From: DATJZH01 sp035499215
Lineage (GTDB): Bacteria; Actinomycetota; Actinomycetes; Streptosporangiales; Streptosporangiaceae
Direction of reading: 5' to 3'
Length of the DNA stretch: 12,500 bases
Assembly: GCA_035499215.1 (NCBI GenBank)
Contig: DATJZH010000402.1
Coordinates: 1 to 12,500, forward strand
In this document: positions 4,687 through 10,901 of the stretch, piece after piece
Position numbering within the stretch: the first letter of the stretch is position 1
How the letters are laid out: every line of letters begins with the position of its first letter
The notes under the pieces: model-generated
What the model was told of the DNA's origin: nothing
Seen by the model: the letters and a program-made list of their open reading frames with translations, nothing else
The model's database searches: none
Translations under genes and position numbers: made by a program

Positions 4687-6441
4687 GTGCAGCTCACCGG
4701 AGCCCAAGCACTCGTGCGCAGCCTCGAGCGGCAGGGCGTCGACGTCGTCTTCGGCCTTCCCGGCGGCGCGATCCTGCCGGCCTACGATCCGCTGAGATCA
4801 TCGTCGCTGCGGCACGTGCTGGTACGGCACGAGCAGGGCGCCGGGCACGCGGCGGAGGGTTATGCGTGGGCCACCGGCCGGGTGGGAGTCTGCCTGGTCA
4901 CCAGCGGGCCGGGCGCGACCAACCTGGTGACGGCGCTGGCCGACGCGTACATGGACTCGGTGCCGATCGTCGCGATCACCGGCCAGGTGCCGAGCGCGAT
5001 GATCGGCAGCGACGCCTTCCAGGAAGCTGACATCACCGGGATCACGCTGCCGGTCACCAAGCACAACGAGCTGGTGACCGACATCGAGCGGATCCCGGCC
5101 GCCATCGCCGAGGCGTTCCACATCGCCGCCAGCGGGCGGCCAGGGCCGGTTCTCGTCGACCTTCCCAAGGACCTCCTGCAGGCGCAGGCCCCGTGGTCCT
5201 GGCCGCCGGTCATGAACCTGCCCGGCTACCGGGTGCCGGGGCCGCCCGACCCCGCGGCGATCCGGGCCGCGGCCGGGCTCCTGCGCCGCGCCCGCCGGCC
5301 GGTGCTGTACGTCGGCGGCGGCGTCATCAAGGCGGACGCGCACGCGGAGCTGCGCCGGCTGGCCGAGCTCGCGCAGGCGCCCGTGACCACCACGCTGATG
5401 GCGCGCGGCGCATTCCCCGACTCGCATCCGCTCGCGCTCGGCATGCCAGGCATGCACGGGTGTTACACCGCGGTGGCGGCGCTGCAGGAGGCCGATCTGC
5501 TGGTGGCCCTCGGCGCGCGGTTCGACGACCGGGTGACCGGGCGGCTGGCGGACTTCGCGCCGAAGGCGAAGGTGGTGCACGCCGACATCGATCCCGCGGA
5601 GATCGGCAAGAACCGGATCCCGGACGTGGCGATCCTCGGCGACATGAAGGCCGTCCTGGCCGGGCTGGCCGACGCCACCGCGGCGATTGCGGGCAGCGAG
5701 GGCGCCGCCGACACCGGGGACTGGATCGCCGCCCTCGACCGGTGGAAGCGGCAGTTCCCGCTGCGCTACGCCCAGGAGCCGGACGGCCCGCTCAAGCCGC
5801 AGTACGTGACCGAGCGGCTGTCCGCGCTCACCGGCGGCAACGCCGTCGTGGTCGCGGGTGTGGGCCAGCACCAGATGCACGCGGCGCAGCACTTCACTTT
5901 CACCAGGCCACGCAGCTGGATCAACTCCGGCGGCCTCGGCACGATGGGCTTCGCCGTTCCGGCCGCGATGGGCGCCCAGGTGGGCAGGCCCGGCGAGACG
6001 GTCGTCGCGATCGACGGCGACGGGTGCTTCCAGATGACCGCGCAGGAGCTCGCCACCTGCGCGATCGAGCGGCTGCCGATCAAAGTGATGATCTTCAATA
6101 ACGGCTTCCTGGGCATGGTCAGGCAATGGCAGGAGCTCTTCTATGACGAGCGCTACTCCGAGGTCGAGCTGGGCACCGCGATCCCGGACTACGTCAAGCT
6201 GGCCGAGGCGTACGGCTGCGTCGGGCTGCGCTGCGAGCGGCCCGACGACGTCGACGCGACACTGGACAAAGCGCTCGCCGTGCCGGACACGCCCGTTGTC
6301 GTGGACTTCCGGGTGCACGACCGGGAGGGCGTGTTTCCGATGGTGCCAGCGGGCCGGCCGAACGACGAGATCGTGCTGGGACCCGAATTCAGTGCGCAGG
6401 AGCAGCGCGCAGCGACGCTGCGGGAGGTGACCGCGCGATGA
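4687..6441 (+). CDS. ilvB: Acetolactate synthase, large catalytic subunit
   Basis: This is the thiamine-diphosphate enzyme that joins two pyruvates to 2-acetolactate (valine, leucine), or pyruvate and 2-oxobutyrate to 2-aceto-2-hydroxybutyrate (isoleucine). Its 584 residues show the three family domains in order. The N-terminal pyrimidine-binding domain has FGLPGGAILPAYD and the catalytic Glu49 in RHEQGAGHAAEGYA. A central domain follows from about residue 195 (RRPVLYVGGGV, LGARFDDRVTGRL). The C-terminal domain carries the ThDP/Mg motif GDG (444-446) to NN (471-472). The FLGMVRQWQ stretch with Trp481 is the one tied to 2-oxobutyrate preference and herbicide binding in other family members. 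The start is GTG 4687, with AAGGAG (4674-4679) seven bases upstream. The end overlaps ilvN by 4 bases (ATGA). Expression is probably set by the leader attenuator just upstream. Confidence 0.97.
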   Translation: MQLTGAQALVRSLERQGVDVVFGLPGGAILPAYDPLRSSSLRHVLVRHEQGAGHAAEGYAWATGRVGVCLVTSGPGATNLVTALADAYMDSVPIVAITGQVPSAMIGSDAFQEADITGITLPVTKHNELVTDIERIPAAIAEAFHIAASGRPGPVLVDLPKDLLQAQAPWSWPPVMNLPGYRVPGPPDPAAIRAAAGLLRRARRPVLYVGGGVIKADAHAELRRLAELAQAPVTTTLMARGAFPDSHPLALGMPGMHGCYTAVAALQEADLLVALGARFDDRVTGRLADFAPKAKVVHADIDPAEIGKNRIPDVAILGDMKAVLAGLADATAAIAGSEGAADTGDWIAALDRWKRQFPLRYAQEPDGPLKPQYVTERLSALTGGNAVVVAGVGQHQMHAAQHFTFTRPRSWINSGGLGTMGFAVPAAMGAQVGRPGETVVAIDGDGCFQMTAQELATCAIERLPIKVMIFNNGFLGMVRQWQELFYDERYSEVELGTAIPDYVKLAEAYGCVGLRCERPDDVDATLDKALAVPDTPVVVDFRVHDREGVFPMVPAGRPNDEIVLGPEFSAQEQRAATLREVTAR

Positions 6442-7040
6442 GCACGCACACCCTGTCGGTCCTGGTCGAGAACAAGCCGGGAGTGCTGACCCACGTGGCC
6501 GGGCTCTTCGCCCGGCGCGCCTTCAACATCTCCTCCCTCGCGGTCGGGCCGACCGAGGACGCGCGGGTGAGCCGGATGACGATCGTGGTCGACGGCGCCT
6601 CTACGCCGATCGAGCAGGTGCAGACGCAGCTGGAGAAGCTCGTCCGGGTGCTCAAGGTCGTCCAGCTGAGCGAGCAGTCCGCGGTACAGCGCGAGCTCGC
6701 GCTGATCAAGGTGCGCGCTGAGCCGGCACGGCGCGGCCAGCTGCTCGAGGTCGCCGCCGTGTTCCGGGCGAACGTCGTGGACATGGGCCCGCAGACGCTC
6801 GTGCTCGAGTCGGTCAGCAGCCCGGCCAAGCTGGACGCGCTGCTGGCCATGCTGGCAGACTTCGGCACCTGCGAGCTGGTGCGGACCGGCCGGATAGCAC
6901 TGGCCCGCGGCAGCGCCAGCATCACCGACGGCCCGCTGGGGGCAGTCAGCGACGCCGGCGAGCCCGACAGGCCCGCCACTGAGGCCAGCACTGAGGCCAG
7001 CACTGAGGCCAGCACTGATGCCGCGGAGCCTGCCGCCTGA
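6438..7040 (+). CDS. ilvN: Acetolactate synthase, small regulatory subunit, with repetitive tail
   Basis: This regulatory partner of IlvB stimulates it and confers valine feedback inhibition. An ACT domain covers about residues 3-75 (TLSVLVENKPGVLTHVAGLFARR, FNISSLAVGPTED, MTIVVDG). A second C-terminal domain runs to about residue 160 (ELALIKVRAEPARRGQLLEVA, NVVDMGPQTLVLES, LVRTGRIALARG). Family members are usually about 160-175 residues; this one has 200. The extra tail is low-complexity and acidic, with TEAS at residues 181-184, 185-188 and 189-192, then TDA. It is encoded by a 12-bp tandem DNA repeat. GGGAGG (6422-6427) lies ten bases before the ATG. The start overlaps the ilvB stop, which fits fixed subunit stoichiometry. 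Confidence 0.95.
   Translation: MSTHTLSVLVENKPGVLTHVAGLFARRAFNISSLAVGPTEDARVSRMTIVVDGASTPIEQVQTQLEKLVRVLKVVQLSEQSAVQRELALIKVRAEPARRGQLLEVAAVFRANVVDMGPQTLVLESVSSPAKLDALLAMLADFGTCELVRTGRIALARGSASITDGPLGAVSDAGEPDRPATEASTEASTEASTDAAEPAA
6978..7022 (+). repeat. 12-bp tandem repeat encoding the IlvN tail
   Basis: ACTGAGGCCAGC is repeated exactly three times (6978-6989, 6990-7001, 7002-7013), followed by a partial, altered copy ACTGATGCC (7014-7022). It is in frame with ilvN and reads Thr-Glu-Ala-Ser per unit. Exact identity of the units, including third codon positions, points to recent expansion by replication slippage. Confidence 0.92.
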
Positions 7041-7096
7041 CGCTGGTCCCGCCTGACCCTGCCCGACCTGAACCCACGTGAAAGGAATTCTCCGCC

Positions 7097-8110
7097 ATGG
7101 CCACCGTGTACTACGACACCGATGCCGACCTCAGCCTCATCCAGGCGCGCAAGGTCGCCGTCCTCGGCTACGGCTCGCAGGGTCACGCGCACGCGCTCAG
7201 CCTGCGCGACTCCGGCTGCGAGGTCCGCGTCGGGCTGCCGGGGCAGTCCCGCTCGCGCGGCCGGGCGCAGGCGGCAGGCCTCGCCGTCGATACGCCGGCC
7301 GATGCCTGCGCCTGGGCCGACGTGATCATGGTTCTCACCCCGGACACCACCCAGCGCAAGCTCTACGCCGAGGCCATCGCGCCGAACCTGCAGCCGGGCG
7401 ACGCGCTGTTCTTCGCGCATGGTTTCAATATCCACTTCGGCTACATCAGGCCGCCGGCGGACGTGGACGTCGCCATGGTCGCGCCGAAGGCGCCCGGCCA
7501 CCTGGTCCGGCGCCAGTTCGAGGCTGGCCAGGGCACGCCGGTGCTGGTGGCGGTCGCCCAGGACGCCACCGGCAAGGCCTGGGACCTCGCGAAGTCCTAC
7601 GCCAGCGCCATCGGCGGCACCAAGGCCGGGGCTCTGGTCACCACCTTCAAGGAGGAGACGGAGAGCGACCTGTTCGGCGAGCAGGCTGTGCTCTGCGGCG
7701 GCGTGACGGCCCTGGTGAACGCCGGGTTCGAGACGCTCGTCGACGCCGGCTACCAGCCGGAGGTCGCCTACTTCGAGTGCCTGCACGAGCTCAAGCTCAT
7801 CGTCGACCTGATGTACGAGGGCGGGATGAAGGGCATGCGGTACTCGGTCAGCGACACCGCCGAGTACGGCGACCTGACCCGCGGGCCGCGGGTTATCGGC
7901 GCGCCGGCCCGCGAGGCCATGGCCAAGCTGCTCGCCGACATCCAGTCCGGCGAGTTCGCCAGGGAGTGGGTCGCCGAGGACGACAACGGCCGGCCGAACT
8001 TCGAGCGGCTGCGCGCGGAGGCGGCCGACAGCCAGATCGAGCGCACCGGCAAGCCGCTGCGCAAGATGATGAGCTGGCTGAACGCCCCGGCCGACGAGGA
8101 CGGCGAGTGA
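7097..8110 (+). CDS. ilvC: Ketol-acid reductoisomerase, class I, NADPH type
   Basis: This enzyme isomerises and reduces 2-acetolactate or 2-aceto-2-hydroxybutyrate to the dihydroxy acids, using NADPH and Mg2+. The protein has 337 residues, the normal class I size. The Rossmann motif GYGSQGHAHALSLRDSG begins at residue 24. The cofactor loop GLPGQSRSRGRAQ carries Ser and Arg residues of the kind that bind the NADPH phosphate. His108 lies in AHGFNIHFG. The metal-binding residues are Asp191 and Glu195 (ESDLFGEQ) and Glu227 and Glu231 (FECLHELK). Ser252 sits in YSVSDTAEYGD. The ATG at 7097 has AAAGGA (7081-7086) ten bases upstream. The 56-bp gap after ilvN holds no terminator-like hairpin, so the gene is probably cotranscribed. 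The stop overlaps the likely GTG start of leuB. Confidence 0.97.
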   Translation: MATVYYDTDADLSLIQARKVAVLGYGSQGHAHALSLRDSGCEVRVGLPGQSRSRGRAQAAGLAVDTPADACAWADVIMVLTPDTTQRKLYAEAIAPNLQPGDALFFAHGFNIHFGYIRPPADVDVAMVAPKAPGHLVRRQFEAGQGTPVLVAVAQDATGKAWDLAKSYASAIGGTKAGALVTTFKEETESDLFGEQAVLCGGVTALVNAGFETLVDAGYQPEVAYFECLHELKLIVDLMYEGGMKGMRYSVSDTAEYGDLTRGPRVIGAPAREAMAKLLADIQSGEFAREWVAEDDNGRPNFERLRAEAADSQIERTGKPLRKMMSWLNAPADEDGE

Positions 8111-9207
8111 CAATGGGGGATCACCTACCCGGCCACGTACCCGCGCGCGGCCCGGTTCCCGGCCGCGGATACGTCGTCGCGCACCTGCCCGGCGACGGCG
8201 TCGGGCCTGAGGTCACCGAGATCGCCAGGCACTGCGTCGACATCGCGGCCGCGCGCCGCGGCTTCACGGTCGAGTGGCGGCCTTACTCCCTGGGCGCCCG
8301 GCAGTACCTCGCCACCGGTGAGGTACTGCCCGACCCGGTACTCGACGAGCTGCGCAAGACCGACGCGATCCTGCTCGGCGCGGTCGGCGACCCGCAGGTC
8401 CCGCCCGGCGTGCTGGAGCGCGGCCTGCTGCTGCGGCTGCGCGCCGAGCTCGACCTGTACGTCAACCTGCGGCCATCCAGGCTGCGGGCTGGCGTCGGCG
8501 GCGCCGTCACCCGGCACCGGCTCGAGGACCTGGACCTGATGATCGTGCGGGAGAACACCGAGGGCCTTTATGCCGGGGCGGGCGGCACGGTGCATCGCGG
8601 TACGGAGTTCGAGACGGCCACCGAGGAGTCGCTGAACACCCGGGCCGGGGTCGCGCGATGCGTGCGATACGCCGCCGAGCTGGCCGCCAGACGGCGGGGC
8701 AGGCTCACCCTCGTGCACAAGACGAACGTCTTGACGCACGCCGGCGATCTGTGGCGGCGCACGGCCGGGGAAGTGGCCGCGCGGGCCGGCGTCTCGCTCG
8801 ACTATGCGCACGTCGACGCGGCCTGCTTGTACCTGGTGGACGACCCGGCCCGGTTCGATGTGATCGTCACCGACAACCTTTTCGGCGATATTCTCAGCGA
8901 TCTCGGCGCGGCGCTGACCGGCGGGCTCGGCCTGGCGCCGAGTGGCAACCTGAACCCGGACCGCACCGGCCCGTCGGTCTTCGAGCCGGTGCACGGATCG
9001 GCGCCGGACATCGCCGGAACCGGGAAGGCGAACCCCGCGGGCGCCGTGCTGTCGGCCGGGCTGATGCTCGACCAGCTCGGTGAGGAAGCGGCCGCCGCGG
9101 ACCTCGATGCCGCGGTATCGAGTGTGCTCGCGGCCGGGGCTCCGGCCAGCACGCGAGAATGGGACGAGGCGCTGCGGGCAAACCTGGAGGGGGTGGCGGC
9201 GCGATGA
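8107..9207 (+). CDS. leuB: 3-isopropylmalate (and methylmalate) dehydrogenase
   Basis: This NAD- and Mg-dependent oxidative decarboxylase acts on 3-isopropylmalate (leucine) and, in the citramalate route, on 3-methylmalate to give 2-oxobutyrate. Motifs are LPGDGVGPEV (residues 27-36), LLGAVGDPQVPPGVLERGLLL, the Arg-rich NLRPSRLR, VRENTEGLY, HKTNVL and the metal-binding Asp cluster TDNLFGDILSDLGAAL (Asp256, 261, 265). The NAD site EPVHGSAPDIAGTGKANPAG follows. I prefer GTG 8107: it overlaps the ilvC stop by 4 bases (GTGA) and has GAGGA (8096-8100) six bases upstream. An ATG at 8113 would remove two residues but gives a 12-base spacing. With GTG the protein has 366 residues, including about 20 extra residues before the first strand. 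In Streptomyces and mycobacteria serA commonly lies between ilvC and leuB; it is absent here. Confidence 0.95.
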   Translation: MTMGDHLPGHVPARGPVPGRGYVVAHLPGDGVGPEVTEIARHCVDIAAARRGFTVEWRPYSLGARQYLATGEVLPDPVLDELRKTDAILLGAVGDPQVPPGVLERGLLLRLRAELDLYVNLRPSRLRAGVGGAVTRHRLEDLDLMIVRENTEGLYAGAGGTVHRGTEFETATEESLNTRAGVARCVRYAAELAARRRGRLTLVHKTNVLTHAGDLWRRTAGEVAARAGVSLDYAHVDAACLYLVDDPARFDVIVTDNLFGDILSDLGAALTGGLGLAPSGNLNPDRTGPSVFEPVHGSAPDIAGTGKANPAGAVLSAGLMLDQLGEEAAAADLDAAVSSVLAAGAPASTREWDEALRANLEGVAAR

Positions 9208-10901
9208 CGCCGGAAAGCACGGTGACGCCGGAAAGCACGGTAACGGCGGAGAAGGTCGAGATCTACGACACCACGCTCAGGGACGGCTCCCAGCAGGTCG
9301 GCCTGGACCTGACGGTGGCCGACAAGCTGCAGGTGGCGACGGTTCTTGACGGCCTCGGCGTCGATGTCATCGAGGGCGGCTGGCCCGGCTCGAACCCCAA
9401 GGACGCCGAGTTCTTCGCCAGGGCCAGGGACATGCGGTGGCGGCACGCCACGCTGGCCGCGTTCGGCGCGACCAGGCCGCCTGGCCGCAGCACCGACGAT
9501 GACGCGAACCTCGCGGCCCTGCTGGAGGCCCAGACGCCGATCGTGACGCTGGTCGGCAAGGCCTGGACGCTGCACGTCGACGAGGCGCTGCGGACCAGCC
9601 GGGAGGAGAACCTCGCGATGGTGGCCGAGTCGGTGCGCTTCATTGCCGACGCCGGGCGGCGGGTCGTCTTCGACGCCGAGCATTTCTTCGATGGTTATGC
9701 CGCGGACCGCGGCTACGCGATGGAAGTGCTGGCGGCGGCAGCCGACGCCGGCGCGGACACGCTCGTCCTGTGCGACACCAACGGGGGCACCCTGCCCGAC
9801 GACGTCACCCGGATCGTGGCCGAGATAGCGGCCAGCTCGCCGACCAGGGTCGGCGTGCATTTCCACAACGACGCGGCCTGCGCGGTCGCCAACTCCGTCG
9901 TCGCGGTCGCCGCGGGCGGGCTGCATGTGCAGGGCGCGGCGAACGGTTACGGCGAGCGGTGCGGCAACGCCGACCTGTTCGCGGTGATCGCCGGGCTGGA
10001 GCTCAAGCGCGGGCACGAGCTGCTGCCGGCCGGCCGGCTCGGCGCACTGGCCTCGACCGCCCGGACCATCGCCGAGCTGGCGAACCTGCCGTTCGAGTCG
10101 CGGCAGCCCTACGTCGGGTCGTCTGCCTTCACCACGAAGGCGGGCCTGCACGCGTCCGCGATCGCGCGCCGCCGCGACGCCTACTCGCACGTGGACCCGG
10201 CCACCGTGGGAAACCAGGCGCGGGTGCTGGTCAGCGAGCTGGCCGGGCGCAGCAATGTGATGGCCAAGGCGGAAGAGCTCGGGCTTGACCTCAGCGGCGA
10301 CCCGGATCTGGCAACCACCGTGCTGGACCAGGTCAAGGAGGCCGAGCACCGGGGATATGCATTCGAGGCAGCGGACGCGTCGTTCGAGCTGCTCGTGCGC
10401 AAGATCGCCGGAGCGCTCCCCGTCTGGTTCGAGCTGGAGGGCTACCGGGTGGTGATCGAGCGGGACGCCGCCGGCCAGGACCGCAGCGAGGCCATCGTCC
10501 GGCTGCTGCTCGGCGCCGGCCGGGTCGTGGCAGTCGGCGAGGGCGTCGGGCCCGTGCACGCGCTTGACCAGGCGCTGCGCCGGGCGCTGGTGGATCTCTA
10601 TCCGGCGCTGGCCCGGATCCGCCTGGTCGACTACAAGGTCCGCATCCTCGACGGCCGGGCGGCGACCAGCGCGGTCACCCGGGTGATGCTGACGTCCGCC
10701 GACGCCGACGGCGAATGGACCACTGTCGGCGTGTCCGACGACGTGGTCACCGCCTCGTGGGAGGCTCTGGCGGACGGCCTCGGCTACGGGCTGCTGCGCG
10801 CCGGGGCCACCGCCGTCTACCCGGCCGGCTCGCCGGCACCGCAACGCTCCACCGTTCCGCTCGGCACCCGAGCCGAGCCGCAAGTCTCGGAGGCTGTGTG
10901 A
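9204..10901 (+). CDS. cimA: (R)-citramalate synthase
   Basis: The enzyme condenses pyruvate with acetyl-CoA to (R)-citramalate, opening the threonine-independent route to isoleucine. The 565-residue protein belongs to the DRE-TIM metallolyase family. The catalytic and metal motif YDTTLRDGSQQ lies at residues 21-31. The stretch IEGGWPGSNPKDAEFF is typical of the citramalate synthase branch; I recall a different sequence there in 2-isopropylmalate synthase. LCDTNGG, HFHND (His219, His221) and GYGERCGNADL follow. From about residue 400 a LeuA-type dimerisation/allosteric domain is visible (VRLLLGAGRVVAVGEGVGPVHAL, IRLVDYKVRIL), suggesting feedback control by isoleucine or leucine. The start is ATG 9204, overlapping the leuB stop (ATGA), with GGAGG about 13 bases upstream. 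Residues 2-13 are a duplicated TPESTV. A 2-isopropylmalate synthase is less likely because of the WPGSNPKD motif. Confidence 0.92.
   Translation: MTPESTVTPESTVTAEKVEIYDTTLRDGSQQVGLDLTVADKLQVATVLDGLGVDVIEGGWPGSNPKDAEFFARARDMRWRHATLAAFGATRPPGRSTDDDANLAALLEAQTPIVTLVGKAWTLHVDEALRTSREENLAMVAESVRFIADAGRRVVFDAEHFFDGYAADRGYAMEVLAAAADAGADTLVLCDTNGGTLPDDVTRIVAEIAASSPTRVGVHFHNDAACAVANSVVAVAAGGLHVQGAANGYGERCGNADLFAVIAGLELKRGHELLPAGRLGALASTARTIAELANLPFESRQPYVGSSAFTTKAGLHASAIARRRDAYSHVDPATVGNQARVLVSELAGRSNVMAKAEELGLDLSGDPDLATTVLDQVKEAEHRGYAFEAADASFELLVRKIAGALPVWFELEGYRVVIERDAAGQDRSEAIVRLLLGAGRVVAVGEGVGPVHALDQALRRALVDLYPALARIRLVDYKVRILDGRAATSAVTRVMLTSADADGEWTTVGVSDDVVTASWEALADGLGYGLLRAGATAVYPAGSPAPQRSTVPLGTRAEPQVSEAV
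9206..9241 (+). repeat. 18-bp tandem duplication at the cimA N-terminus
   Basis: GACGCCGGAAAGCACGGT occurs twice without a gap (9206-9223, 9224-9241), starting at the third base of the cimA ATG. It duplicates the hexapeptide TPESTV ahead of the conserved barrel domain. The exact identity suggests a recent slippage event in a tolerant N-terminal tail. Confidence 0.92.

Noticed and set aside
4798..6318. 506-codon open frame on the minus strand opposite ilvB
   Set aside because: It lies wholly inside a certain ilvB, has no family motifs and is rich in Arg, Gly, His and Asp as expected from the reverse of GC-rich codons.
7078..8106. Upstream extension of the leuB frame through ilvC, giving a 709-residue fusion
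   Set aside because: The extra part is an out-of-frame reading of ilvC with Arg/Gly-rich composition. LeuB has a good start at the ilvC stop, so there is no real fusion.
6389..8113. 574-codon open frame on the minus strand opposite ilvN and ilvC
   Set aside because: It spans two confirmed genes and contains repeats that mirror the ilvN tail repeat (VLASVLASVLAS), so it is not independent coding sequence.
8802..10883. 693-codon open frame on the minus strand opposite cimA and the end of leuB
   Set aside because: It is an antisense shadow of two well-supported genes with low-complexity translation and no recognisable domain.
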